Assembly (NCBI RefSeq): GCF_051521495.1
Contig: NZ_CP150355.1
Location: 12,400,001 to 12,464,000, forward strand
Direction of reading: 5' to 3'
Origin: Sorangium sp051521495
GTDB lineage: Bacteria > Myxococcota_A > Polyangia > Polyangiales > Polyangiaceae
DNA length: 64,000 nt
The translations under genes and the position numbers were made by a program. Each line of letters begins with the position of its first letter. Positions within the stretch are counted from its first letter, which is position 1. The notes below the pieces were generated by a model. The model was not told the DNA's origin, ran no database searches, and worked only from the letters and a program-made list of their open reading frames with translations. Below, piece after piece: positions 32,021-40,538 of the stretch.

Positions 32021-33991
32021 GTGCCCGTCCTCACCGCTCACGATCTCCACAAAGCCTTCGGTCCCCAGACGATCCTCGACGGCGTCTCGGTCAACATCCG
32101 CACGGGCGAGCGCGTCGGCCTCGTCGGTCTGAACGGCTCCGGCAAGAGCACGCTCGCCCGCATCCTCGCGGGCGTCGAGCAGCCGGACAGCGGCACCATC
32201 GCGCGCCGCCGCGGCGCCGAGATCGGCGTCCTCTCGCAGGATCCGGTCTTCGAGCCGACCGACACCGCGCGCGACGTGGTGCTCGCCGGGCTCTCCGCGT
32301 GGCACGCCGCGAAGGCCCGCCACGACGAGGTGAGCCGGGCGCTCGCGGCCGGCTCGGGGGACGCCGAGGCGCTCCTCGCCGAGCAGACGGAGGCCGCGGC
32401 CGACGTCGAGCGGCTCGGAGGATGGGACATGATGCACCGGGTCGACGCCATCATCGGCCACGTCGGCGTCACCCGGCCCGACGCGCCCATGAGCGTGCTC
32501 AGCGGCGGCGATCGCAGGCGCGTCGCGCTCGCCCGCCTCCTCGTATCGCGGCCCGCCCTCGCCGTGCTCGACGAGCCCAGCAACCACCTCGACGTCGAGA
32601 CCGTGGAGTGGCTCGAGCGCTACCTCGTCGAGGAGCACCCCGGCGCGCTGCTCCTCATCACCCACGACCGCTACCTGCTCGACCGCGTCGCGGAGCGCAC
32701 GCTCGAGATCGACAAGGGCAAGGTCTACAGCTACGACGGCGGCTACGAGGAGTACCTCGAGCAGAAGGCCGATCGCCTTGCGCTCGAGGCGCGCACCGAG
32801 TCGAACCGGCAGAACTTCCTGCGCACCGAGCTCGAGTGGCTCAGGCGGCAGCCGAAGGCGCGCACGGGCAAGCAGAAGGCCCGCATCCAGCGCGCGGAGA
32901 CGGCGAAGAGCGCGCCGCCGCCCAAGGCGGAGCGGACCGCGCAGCTCTCCGTGGAGGCGGTGCGCACCGGCAAGACCATCCTCGAGCTGAAGAAGCTCGG
33001 CCTCTCGCTCGACGGCAAATGGCTCGTGCGCGGCCTCGACTTCACCCTGACCAAGGGCGAGCGCGTCGGCATCGTCGGCCGCAACGGCACGGGCAAGACC
33101 ACGATGCTCCGCGCGATCCTCGGCCAGCTCGGCGTCGAAGGCGACGGCGCGGCCGCCGAGGGGCCCCGCATGGAAGGCGAGGTCGTGCTGGGGAAGAACA
33201 CGAGCGTCGCCTACTTCGACCAGCACCGGAGCGGGCTCGACCTCGACAAATCGATCTTCGAGAACATCGCGGGCTCGCACCCGCGCGTCGAGGTCGGCGG
33301 CCGATCCATGGACGTGCGCAGCTACCTGGAGCGGTTCCTGTTCGATCCGAACAAGGCGCGGCAGCCGGTGGGCTCGCTCTCCGGCGGCGAGCGCGCCCGG
33401 GTCGCGCTCGCGAAGATGCTCACCCAGAGCGTCAACGTGATCATCCTCGACGAGCCCACGAACGATCTCGACGTGATGACCCTCGCCGCGCTCGAGGAGA
33501 TGCTCATCGAGCTCGACGGCTCGGCGCTCGTCGTGACCCACGATCGCTGGTTCCTGAACCGGGTGGCGACCTCCATCCTCGCGTTCGAGGGCGATGGCCG
33601 CGTCGTGCGGTACGCGGGCAACTACGACGCGTACCGCGAGCAGCGCGCCCACGCCGCGCTCAAGATCGAGGCCGAGGCGCGGGCCGCGAAGGCCCAGGCG
33701 GCGGAGCCCCGGCCCGCGCCGGCGAAGGCCGCCGCGAAGGCAGGCGACAAGCCGAAGCTCACGTTCGCCGAGCGGACCGAGCTCGACGGCATCGTGGGGC
33801 GGATCGACGCGGCCGAGCAGAAGGTCGCCGAGCTCGAGGCGAAGCTCGCCGACCCGACGCTCTACGCGAGCCGCGGCACGGACGTGGCGGGGCTGCTCTC
33901 GGAGCTGGAGCGCGCCAAGGAGGAGGCGGCGCGCCTGGTCAGCCGGTGGGAGGAGCTCGAGACGAAGCGCGAGGCCGCCGGCAAGGGGTGA
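32021..33991 (+). CDS. uup: ABC-F ATPase, Uup-like
   Basis: A 656-residue soluble protein with two ABC ATPase domains and no membrane segment. Walker A GLNGSGKST (about residue 38) and GRNGTGKTT (about 354); signature motifs LSGGDRRR and LSGGERAR; Walker B LDEPSNHLD and LDEPTNDLD. An interdomain linker (about 240-310) is basic and helical, and a C-terminal coiled coil (about 590-655, EAKLAD...RLVSRWEELE) is typical of Uup, which acts on ribosomes or branched DNA intermediates. Starts with GTG at 32021. Housekeeping rather than resistance role is inferred from the coiled-coil tail. Confidence 0.92.
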   Translation: MPVLTAHDLHKAFGPQTILDGVSVNIRTGERVGLVGLNGSGKSTLARILAGVEQPDSGTIARRRGAEIGVLSQDPVFEPTDTARDVVLAGLSAWHAAKARHDEVSRALAAGSGDAEALLAEQTEAAADVERLGGWDMMHRVDAIIGHVGVTRPDAPMSVLSGGDRRRVALARLLVSRPALAVLDEPSNHLDVETVEWLERYLVEEHPGALLLITHDRYLLDRVAERTLEIDKGKVYSYDGGYEEYLEQKADRLALEARTESNRQNFLRTELEWLRRQPKARTGKQKARIQRAETAKSAPPPKAERTAQLSVEAVRTGKTILELKKLGLSLDGKWLVRGLDFTLTKGERVGIVGRNGTGKTTMLRAILGQLGVEGDGAAAEGPRMEGEVVLGKNTSVAYFDQHRSGLDLDKSIFENIAGSHPRVEVGGRSMDVRSYLERFLFDPNKARQPVGSLSGGERARVALAKMLTQSVNVIILDEPTNDLDVMTLAALEEMLIELDGSALVVTHDRWFLNRVATSILAFEGDGRVVRYAGNYDAYREQRAHAALKIEAEARAAKAQAAEPRPAPAKAAAKAGDKPKLTFAERTELDGIVGRIDAAEQKVAELEAKLADPTLYASRGTDVAGLLSELERAKEEAARLVSRWEELETKREAAGKG

Positions 33992-34083
33992 CGGAGCGCG
34001 AGGCCGCCGGCGATCGGTGAAGGGGCGACGCGCCTCGCACGACGGCGCTTGTCGGCGCGGCGCCGCCCGGCGACCATGGCCTC

Positions 34084-34344
34084 ATGATGACCGTGTTCGA
34101 GGTGCACCTCGCCGAGGGATCCGACGGCGCCGGCCTGCTCAGCGCCGAGGTCCTGCGCGAGACGGGAGCGCAGGTGATGACGCTCCAGGAAGCAGCGCAG
34201 GTCGGCTTCCAGGGCCTCCAGGCGCTCGACGGCTCCGGCAACGTCCGGCTCATCGCCGTGCGCGCGCGCGACGCCGTGTGGATCCACCGCTGCCTGGAGA
34301 CCCACGAGGCCGTCGCCGGGTTCCGGGCTCACCAGGTCGACTGA
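34084..34344 (+). CDS. small conserved-looking protein, unknown function
   Basis: An 86-residue protein beginning MMTVFEVHLAEGSDGAGLLS and ending AGFRAHQVD, with alternating beta-like and helical segments and no signal peptide or cysteine. Codon third positions are strongly GC-biased, as in real genes here. A second ATG three bases in is equally possible. The family is not recognised. It sits 92 bases after the ABC-F gene in the same direction. Confidence 0.55.
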   Translation: MMTVFEVHLAEGSDGAGLLSAEVLRETGAQVMTLQEAAQVGFQGLQALDGSGNVRLIAVRARDAVWIHRCLETHEAVAGFRAHQVD

Positions 34345-34819
34345 GTCACAGAGCCCCCGCTGCTCGACCGACACCCGCACCACCCTGGTGCGGCGTCGCC
34401 CCGCGCCCGGCGGTCGGGTACTTCGGCCGAAACAGAAGGGCTCTTGAACCGCCAATGCGCCATAAGACGCCAAGAAAACCACAAAAATCTTGGCGTCTTA
34501 TGGCGCATTGGCGGTTCCATCATTCCGCCAGGGCGGGGGAATTCCCCACCACCCTGCGCGCCATGTCCGGTTTGCCGTGGATGCCAGTCCGGCCGCCCTG
34601 CGCAGAGAACATGAGAAGTCCCGGCAAGCCCACTGAAGCAGGCGAAGCTCGCCTCCACGAACATCGATGAGATCCGGTGTCCATCACCACGTACGGGACG
34701 CCTCCCGCGCGCCGGATCCGTACGTCTCCCGCCCGTACGAGGCCCGTTCTCCTGTGTCTCGTGTCACTAGAAAGTTGTCGTGTGGTTGCGTTGTTCACCG
34801 CCGATGGTAACAACACCGC
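34345..34819. other. intergenic region with a 30-bp perfect hairpin
   Basis: No gene is seen. Apart from the long inverted repeat, this stretch contains the unassigned promoter region of the S46 peptidase gene. Confidence 0.5.
34446..34517. repeat. 30-bp perfect inverted repeat with 12-base loop
   Basis: Left arm 34446-34475 begins gaaccgccaatgcgccataa. The right arm 34488-34517 is its exact complement. The loop aaaccacaaaaa is A-rich and unlike the surrounding GC-rich sequence. RNA or DNA would fold into an unusually long uninterrupted stem. There is no T-tract; it could be a transcription end shared by both strands or a mobile palindromic element. Confidence 0.95.
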
Positions 34820-37081
34820 ATGTCTCATTCCTCTCTACGTAGTCACACGCTACTGGCGCTGTTCGCCGCCTCCGCGCTCGCGCCGGGCTGCGGGTCGGAG
34901 CGGCCGCAAGCGGGCGATACAAAGCCGCCGAACTCGGGGCCCGGTCAGGGGGCGCCCTTCGAGAACCCCGGCGGGATGTGGATGCCGGAGCAGATGCCGC
35001 AGCAGAAGGACCAGCTCAAGGCGCTCGGGCTCGAGATCGATCCCGAGTCGCTCGCCGATCCCACGGCCTCGCCGCTCGGCGCGGTGGTGAGCCTGGGCGG
35101 CTGCTCGGCCTCGTTCGTCTCGCCCGATGGGCTCATCGCCACGAACCACCACTGCGCTATCAGAGCGCTCCAGTACAACTCCACCCCGGACCAGGACCTC
35201 CTGACGAACGGCTACCTCGCGAAATCCCGCGCCGAGGAGCGATGGGCCGGCCCCACCGCGCGCGTCTTCGTGACCCGCGCGTTCCGCGACGTCACCGGCG
35301 AGGTGCGGCGCGGGATCGAGGCGATCCCGGGCGATCTCGAGCGGTACGAGGAGATCGAGAAGCGCAAGAAGCAGCTCGTGACCGCGTGCGAGGAGGGGCG
35401 CCCGGAGATCCGCTGCTCCATCGCCGAATATTTCGGCGGTGGCCAGGTTTCCTTGATCGAGCAGCTGGAGATCAAGGACGTTCGCATCGTCTATGTCCCG
35501 CAGGAGGCGATCGGCAACTTCGGCGGGGACATCGACAACTGGCGCTGGCCGCGCCACACCGGCGATTTCGCATTCTTCAGGGCCTATGTCGGCAAGGACA
35601 ACCGGCCGGCGGCCCACGCCGAGGACAACGTGCCTTACCGTCCGGCGCATCACCTGAAGCTCGCGTCGTCGCCGCTCCACCAGGGCGACCTGGTGATGGT
35701 CGCCGGCTATCCCGGCACGACGAACCGCCTCCGGACCGCGGCAGAGGTGGAGTCCGCGGTGTCATGGCAATACCCGAAGCGGGTGTCGTTCTACGAGGAG
35801 TCGATCGCCCTCCTGGAGGAGCTCGGCAAGAGCGACCCGGCGCTGCGGATCAAGGCGGAGCCGACCATCCAGGGCTACGCCAACTACCTGCTCAAGACGC
35901 GCGGCCTGCTCGACGGCCTCGTCCAGGGCGGCCTGGCCAAGGAGAAGGCCAAGCAGGAGGGCGAGCTCAAGGCCTGGATCGACGCCGACCCCGAGCGCAA
36001 GGCGGCCTTCGGCGGCGCGATCGAGCGGATCGCCGCGCTGCACGCCGAGCAGAAGGCGACGCGCGACCACGACGCGGCCGTGTCGGAGATCTTCTCGTCG
36101 GCGAGGCTCCTCGACGCCGCGGTCACGATCGTGCGCATGGCGGAGGAGCGGCCGAAGGCCGACGCCGAGCGCGAGGCCGAGTACCAGGAGCGCAACTGGG
36201 AGCGCCTCGAGCAGGCCCAGGCGTCGCTCCAGAAGTCGTACGACCGCGCGATCGACCGGAGCACCTTCAAGCTGGCCGCGAGGCGCGCGCTGCGGCTCGA
36301 GGCGAAGGACAGGCCCGCGCTGCTCGCGAGCCTCGCGGGCGGGCAGGCACAGACCGAGGCCGGCCTCGCCGCGGCGATCGACGCGATCTACGAGAAGACG
36401 ACGCTCGAGGACGCGGCGACCCGGATCAAGCTGCTCAAGACGGCGACGACCGCGGAGCTCGAGGCGAGCCGGGATCCGATGATCCGCCTGGCGCTCGAGC
36501 TCGCGCCGGTCGACAAGGCCATCGAGGCGCGGGACAAGGCTTACGCCGGCGCGATGGCCCTCGTGAAGCCGCGCTTCGTCGAGGCGCTCCGCGAGCACCG
36601 GGGCGGCCTCCTGGCGCCCGACGCGAACGGCACGCTCCGCGTCACCTACGGCACCGTGCGGGGGTACCGCCCGGAGCTCGACAAGCCGCTCTATCGCCCG
36701 TTCACCGTCCTCAGCGAGGTCGTGAAGAAGAGCACCGGCGAGGCGCCGTTCAACACCCCCGCGAACCTGCTGCAGGCGGCGCGCGAGAAGCGGTTCGGCC
36801 CGTACGTGGACAAGGACCTCGGCGAGGTGCCGGTCTGCTTCCTGAGCGATCTCGACATCACGAACGGCAACTCGGGCTCTGCCACGCTGAACGCGCGCGG
36901 CGAGCTCGTGGGCCTCGCCTTCGACGGCAACTACGAGGCGATGGCGTCCGACTGGCTCTTCATGCCGTCGATCACCCGGACCATCCACGTCGATCGCCGC
37001 TACATGGAGTGGGTGATGGACGCGGTGTCGGGCGCGGACGCGGTGCTGAAGGAGATGGGCGGCAAGCCGGCCATCGACTGA
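34820..37081 (+). CDS. S46-family dipeptidyl-peptidase, lipoprotein
   Basis: A 753-residue protein with a lipoprotein signal (SALAPGC, Cys about 24). Family S46 (DPP7/DPP11) removes dipeptides from peptide N-termini outside the cytoplasm. Conserved sites are visible: GGCSASFVS and the catalytic His in ATNHHCAIRA (about 109), Asp in the DNWRWPRHTGDF segment (about 240-250) and the nucleophile Ser in NGNSGSATLN (about 685). The central helical domain is present. The length is normal for the family (about 700-720) plus the linker after the lipobox. It probably feeds on peptides released by other secreted proteases. A hairpin follows, where it converges with the second ABC-F gene. Confidence 0.94.
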   Translation: MSHSSLRSHTLLALFAASALAPGCGSERPQAGDTKPPNSGPGQGAPFENPGGMWMPEQMPQQKDQLKALGLEIDPESLADPTASPLGAVVSLGGCSASFVSPDGLIATNHHCAIRALQYNSTPDQDLLTNGYLAKSRAEERWAGPTARVFVTRAFRDVTGEVRRGIEAIPGDLERYEEIEKRKKQLVTACEEGRPEIRCSIAEYFGGGQVSLIEQLEIKDVRIVYVPQEAIGNFGGDIDNWRWPRHTGDFAFFRAYVGKDNRPAAHAEDNVPYRPAHHLKLASSPLHQGDLVMVAGYPGTTNRLRTAAEVESAVSWQYPKRVSFYEESIALLEELGKSDPALRIKAEPTIQGYANYLLKTRGLLDGLVQGGLAKEKAKQEGELKAWIDADPERKAAFGGAIERIAALHAEQKATRDHDAAVSEIFSSARLLDAAVTIVRMAEERPKADAEREAEYQERNWERLEQAQASLQKSYDRAIDRSTFKLAARRALRLEAKDRPALLASLAGGQAQTEAGLAAAIDAIYEKTTLEDAATRIKLLKTATTAELEASRDPMIRLALELAPVDKAIEARDKAYAGAMALVKPRFVEALREHRGGLLAPDANGTLRVTYGTVRGYRPELDKPLYRPFTVLSEVVKKSTGEAPFNTPANLLQAAREKRFGPYVDKDLGEVPVCFLSDLDITNGNSGSATLNARGELVGLAFDGNYEAMASDWLFMPSITRTIHVDRRYMEWVMDAVSGADAVLKEMGGKPAID

Positions 37082-37103
37082 GCGGGGCGCGAGCGCACCC
37101 GAG

Positions 37104-37132
37104 GACGCCGGCGCGGGTCACCCGCCGGCGTC
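37104..37132. terminator. hairpin between S46 peptidase and ABC-F genes
   Basis: Perfect 10-bp stem gacgccggcg / cgccggcgtc with a 9-base loop. It overlaps the last codons of the ABC-F gene on the minus strand. It could end transcription in either direction; there is no T-tract. Confidence 0.45.
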
Positions 37133-38644
37133 GTCGGACGACACCCGCACCTCTCCCTCGGCCACGGTCCAGAGGATCGACGTGCAGCTCCTCCCGAACG
37201 CCCGGTCGTGGGTGACGAGGACCAGCGCGCCCGGGTAATCGACGAGGGCGCGCTCCAGCCGCTCGATCGAGGGCAGGTCGAGGTGGTTCGTCGGCTCGTC
37301 CAGCACGAGCGCCCACGCGTGCTGCCCGAGGCCGAGCGCGATCATCAGCTTTCGCGCCTCGCCGGGCGACGGCCGCGCCGACGCGAGCAGCGGCCCCGGC
37401 TCCACCCCGAGCGCGGCCACCAGCGACATCACCCGCCCGCGCTCCTCCGGGGGGAGGCGCCGCGCCTTTGCGACGAGGGCCTGCTCCTCGGCTTCGCCGA
37501 GCTCCTGCGGCACGTAGAGCACCTTCTCCGCCGGCACCCGCGCGCTGGCGAGCAGCGCCTTCACCAGCGTTGTCTTGCCGCCCCCGTTCGGGCCCGCGAT
37601 CCGGATGCGGTCGTCGCGGCCGACCCCGAGCCGCACGTCCCGCAGCAGAGGCCGCCCGTCGCCCTCGTCGCCGGCGCGGATCTCGGGCGCGTCGAGCAAG
37701 AACAGCCACGGCGCGGGCGATCGCTCGTAATCGACGAACACGCTGCGGCCCACCGCCTTCTCGAGCTCGATCTCTCCCGCCTCGGCCGACACCTTCTCGA
37801 GCTTGCGCCGGGTCACGCCGACGTTGCGCGACAGCCGCGCTTCGGCCGTGGACACGCGGAAGTCCGCGAGCAGGCCCCGGGCGTCGCTATCGCGCGGGCC
37901 CTTCATCCGCCGCTTCGTGCTCCGCGCCGCGTCGGCCGAGGCCTGCGCCCGCCGCTCCTCGCCGAGGCGTCGGCGGAGCTGCCGCTCCTCGGCGCGCAGC
38001 CGCTGGTGCGCCTCCTCGCGCCCGCGCGCCTCGGCCTCCCAGAGCGCCTTCGCCGCGCTGTACCCGCCGGGATAGAGCCGCGCCGCGGCCCGCTCGACCC
38101 GGATCGTGCCCGCCGTCAGCGCGTCGAGCAGCTCGCGATCGTGCGAGACGCACGCCCCGATCCCCTGGAACCCGGCGAGCGCGCCGGCGAGCAGCGCCCG
38201 CGCGTCCGCGTCGATGTGGTTCGTCGGCTCGTCGAGCAGGAGCACGTCCGGCGCCGCGGCGAGCGCCGCGCCGATCTGCCACCGCTTGCGCTCGCCGGGC
38301 GACAGCGTGGCCCAGCGCTCTAGCTCCGCCGGATCCAGGGAGAGCTCGCCGCGCAGCCTGCGCGCGGCGCCGCCCTCGGCGTCGGCCAGCGCCTGGATGG
38401 CCGCGTCGGCGTGCTCCACGGCCTGAGGGCAGACAGCGATCGTCGCGCCCCGCGGCTCGATCCGCAGGCTCCCCGCGTCGGGCGCGAGATCGCCGGCGAA
38501 GAGCCGGAGGAGCGTCGTCTTGCCAGCGCCGTTCGGCCCGACGATCCCGTACCAGCCGGGCGTCAGGCACAGCTCGACGTCGATAAGGACCTGAGACGCG
38601 TCGGAATAAGAGAAGGAGAGACGGTGCGCGCGCAACGACGGCAT
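37118..38644 (-). CDS. ABC-F ATPase of the antibiotic-resistance (ribosome protection) type
   Basis: A 508-residue protein with two ABC ATPase domains and no membrane helix. Walker A GPNGAGKTT (about 36-44) and GPNGGGKTT (about 351); signatures LSPGERKR and PSPGEARK; Walker B LLDEPTNHID and VLDEPTNHLD. The long basic interdomain linker (about 205-310, rich in Arg/Glu) is the part that reaches the peptidyl transferase centre in resistance ABC-Fs such as Lsa, Vga and Msr. It lacks the C-terminal coiled coil of Uup. The ATG at 38644 has AGGAG five bases upstream, and this ribosome site can be hidden by an upstream element (see leader). Probable function: dislodging a ribosome-targeting antibiotic, perhaps from neighbours or the cell itself. 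Confidence 0.9.
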   Translation of the reverse strand: MPSLRAHRLSFSYSDASQVLIDVELCLTPGWYGIVGPNGAGKTTLLRLFAGDLAPDAGSLRIEPRGATIAVCPQAVEHADAAIQALADAEGGAARRLRGELSLDPAELERWATLSPGERKRWQIGAALAAAPDVLLLDEPTNHIDADARALLAGALAGFQGIGACVSHDRELLDALTAGTIRVERAAARLYPGGYSAAKALWEAEARGREEAHQRLRAEERQLRRRLGEERRAQASADAARSTKRRMKGPRDSDARGLLADFRVSTAEARLSRNVGVTRRKLEKVSAEAGEIELEKAVGRSVFVDYERSPAPWLFLLDAPEIRAGDEGDGRPLLRDVRLGVGRDDRIRIAGPNGGGKTTLVKALLASARVPAEKVLYVPQELGEAEEQALVAKARRLPPEERGRVMSLVAALGVEPGPLLASARPSPGEARKLMIALGLGQHAWALVLDEPTNHLDLPSIERLERALVDYPGALVLVTHDRAFGRSCTSILWTVAEGEVRVSSDDAGG

Positions 38645-38647
38645 AAG

Positions 38648-38794
38648 AGCTCCTGAATCCTGAGGGCCACATGGCCCGGTCACGGGACGGGCAGGCTGCC
38701 TCGCGGCCAGGGAGCGGGAATGCCACCTGTCGCGCTCGCGACCTGCGACGGAGACCGATTCAGGAGCTGATCTTCACCGGAGCACTCTCCTCTT
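38648..38794 (-). promoter_or_regulatory. translational attenuator leader of the ABC-F gene
   Basis: In the mRNA the Shine-Dalgarno segment gattcaggagct (38659-38648) is exactly complementary over 12 bases to agctcctgaatc (38768-38757) about 100 bases upstream. Pairing would hide the ribosome site. The upstream arm overlaps the last codons and stop of a five-codon ORF that has its own AAGAGGAG site (38794-38787). A drug-stalled ribosome on that ORF would block the helix and free the ABC-F start. This is the erm-type translational attenuation logic known for several resistance ABC-F genes. Structure is read from sequence; regulation is inferred. Confidence 0.72.
38760..38777 (-). CDS. five-codon leader peptide MKISS upstream of ABC-F
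   Basis: GTG AAG ATC AGC TCC TGA, with AAGAGGAG ending nine bases before the GTG. Its stop falls inside the 5' arm of the sequestering helix. An alternative GTG in a longer frame exists upstream, but lacks a spaced ribosome site. Confidence 0.55.
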   Translation of the reverse strand: MKISS

Positions 38795-38936
38795 GCGTCA
38801 GCCGTCCTCTGTAACAGACGGTGGAGGCCCGCGCAACCGCGGCTCCGCGGACGTCACGGCGTCGCGCGGCGCGGCGCACGCGCGCGCCGCGCCGAGACGG
38901 CCTCAGGGAAGCGGCTTGGCGGCGGGCTCGGGGGCT

Positions 38937-39028
38937 CCGGTTCCATCCGGTTAGATCCGGTTCCATCCGGTTAGATCCGGTTCCATCCGGTTAGATCCGG
39001 TTCCATCCGGTTAGAGCCGGTTCCAGCC
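38937..39028. repeat. 20-bp tandem repeat, about 4.6 copies
   Basis: Unit ccggttccatccggttagat repeats from 38937 with almost no variation; the last copies change to ttagag and ttccagcc. It lies between the SDR stop and the ABC-F leader. The unit itself contains two similar halves (ccggtt/ccggtt). Confidence 0.93.
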
Positions 39029-39047
39029 AGCGCGCTTCGCGGCGCGG

Positions 39048-39812
39048 TCACGCGGCCAGGAAGCCGCCGTCGACCGGGATCGCGGCGCCGGTCACGTAGC
39101 CGGCGCTCGCCGAGCACAGCCACAGCGCGGCGCCTGCGATCTCGTCCTCGGTCGCCATCCGCGCCATGGGGTGCTGCGCGACCAGCGCCTGGACGAGCTC
39201 GGGCGCGAGCACCTCCGCCTGCTGCATGGCGGGCGTGCGGGTGACGCCCGCGCAGAGGGCGTTCACGCGGATCCCACGGGGCGCGACCTCCAGCGCCACC
39301 GAGCGTGTCATCCCGAGGACGGCGTGCTTCGACGCGACGTACGCGTGGTGCGCGGCTTTCCCGGCGACGCCGTAGATCGAGCTCATGTTGACGATGGCGC
39401 CCCCGCGCGACGCGAGCATGGCCGGGATCTCGTGCCGCATGGCCAGCCAGACCCCGCGGGCGTTGGTCGCCATGACGTCGTCCCACACCGCCTGATCGGC
39501 GTCCTCGAGGCGGGCCATGTCGCCGCCGACGCCAGCGCAGTTCGCCGCGACGTCGAGCCGGTCGAAGCGCATCATCGTCTGTTCCACCGCGCGCCTCACC
39601 GAGGCGTCGTCCCGCACGTCGGTCTGCACGAACAGCGCCGGCGCGCCCTCGCGCTCCAGCGCGGCGCACGCCCGCTGTCCGGCGTCCGCGTCGCGCGCGG
39701 CGATGGCGACGCGCGCCCCCGCGCGCCCGAACGCGCGCGCCGTCGCGAGGCCGATGCCGGAGGTGCCCCCCGTCACGAGCGCGACCCGTCCGGAGAAGTC
39801 GTAAGTGATCAT
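39048..39812 (-). CDS. short-chain dehydrogenase/reductase (SDR)
   Basis: A 254-residue classical SDR. NAD(P)-binding TGGTSGIGLATARAF near the N-terminus, NCAGVGG, catalytic Ser in VNMSSIYG and Tyr/Lys in YVASKHA, and the C-terminal GYVTGAAIPVDGGFLA. It probably oxidises or reduces a small alcohol or ketone; the substrate cannot be read. AAGGAAG lies about seven bases before the ATG. It begins 22 bases after the tetR stop and should be co-transcribed and repressed with it. Confidence 0.93.
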   Translation of the reverse strand: MITYDFSGRVALVTGGTSGIGLATARAFGRAGARVAIAARDADAGQRACAALEREGAPALFVQTDVRDDASVRRAVEQTMMRFDRLDVAANCAGVGGDMARLEDADQAVWDDVMATNARGVWLAMRHEIPAMLASRGGAIVNMSSIYGVAGKAAHHAYVASKHAVLGMTRSVALEVAPRGIRVNALCAGVTRTPAMQQAEVLAPELVQALVAQHPMARMATEDEIAGAALWLCSASAGYVTGAAIPVDGGFLAA

Positions 39813-39834
39813 GAGGCTTCCTTTCTTGTTGGAA

Positions 39835-40506
39835 TCACGTGGTGTCGTCCGCGCCGAGGCCGCGCTGGATGAACTGCACCGCCTGCTGGGCGAGGCGACG
39901 GCGGCGCTTCGGGCCGAGCTGCTTGCGCAGCGAGTCCGAGGCCAGCACCTCGTGGAGCTCGGCCCCGAGCTCCTGGAGCACGGCGTCGGTCAGGCCGGGG
40001 CCGATGACGGCGGCGACCAGCCGGGTCGCCACCTCGAGGCTCGTGCCGGCGGAGCCGACGGCGCCGCTCGCGATCCCCTCCTCGAGCAGGGCCCGGAGCT
40101 CCGCGGCGCCGGCCTCGCAGATGGCCTTGTGGAGCCCGCGGACCTCGACGGTCGCGGTCGGATCGGCGGCCGCGGCGGACAGGCGGGCGAGGCGCGGGTG
40201 CTCGACGAGGAACGCCATGCCGCGCTCGACGTGGGCCTCCAGGCGAGCCCAGAAGTCGCCCTCCAGGCCCGCGGCGCCGATGAAGGCGCGCTTCTGCCGC
40301 GGCACCTCGTCGGTGAGGAGCCACCGGTAGAGATCGAGCTTGTCGTCGAAGTACTGATAGAAGCTGCCCTTGGGGATGCGGGCGCGGCGCGCGATCTGCG
40401 AGAGCGAGGCCTCGGCGTAGGGGCGATCCGCGAACTCGGCGATCGCCTCGCGCACGAGGCGGTCCCGCCGCTCCTCGGGCAGCCCAAAGAACGTGCTCTT
40501 CGGCAT
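39835..40506 (-). CDS. TetR-family repressor upstream of the SDR gene
   Basis: A 223-residue regulator with N-terminal helix-turn-helix (REAIAEFADRPYAEASLSQIA, ARIPKGSFYQYFDDKLDLYRW) and a helical C-terminal domain. It starts at the ATG 40506, directly next to a long palindrome that is its probable operator. It is the first gene of a tetR-SDR unit. The family usually responds to small lipophilic molecules, so the SDR may modify the inducer, by inference. Confidence 0.92.
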   Translation of the reverse strand: MPKSTFFGLPEERRDRLVREAIAEFADRPYAEASLSQIARRARIPKGSFYQYFDDKLDLYRWLLTDEVPRQKRAFIGAAGLEGDFWARLEAHVERGMAFLVEHPRLARLSAAAADPTATVEVRGLHKAICEAGAAELRALLEEGIASGAVGSAGTSLEVATRLVAAVIGPGLTDAVLQELGAELHEVLASDSLRKQLGPKRRRRLAQQAVQFIQRGLGADDTT

Positions 40507-40538
40507 GCGACCGGTCAGTCATATGACCGATCGGTCGC
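40507..40538. promoter_or_regulatory. 32-bp near-perfect palindrome, TetR operator
   Basis: Sixteen symmetric base pairs with only two mismatches, centred on gtcatatgac and flanked by gcgacc/ggtcgc. It abuts the tetR start codon, so bound repressor would block initiation of transcription or translation of the tetR-SDR operon. Confidence 0.8.

Noticed and set aside
38775..38790. Alternative leader ORF GTG CTC CGG TGA before ABC-F
   Set aside because: The GAGGAG would be too close to this GTG; the MKISS frame has correct spacing and its stop falls inside the pairing arm.
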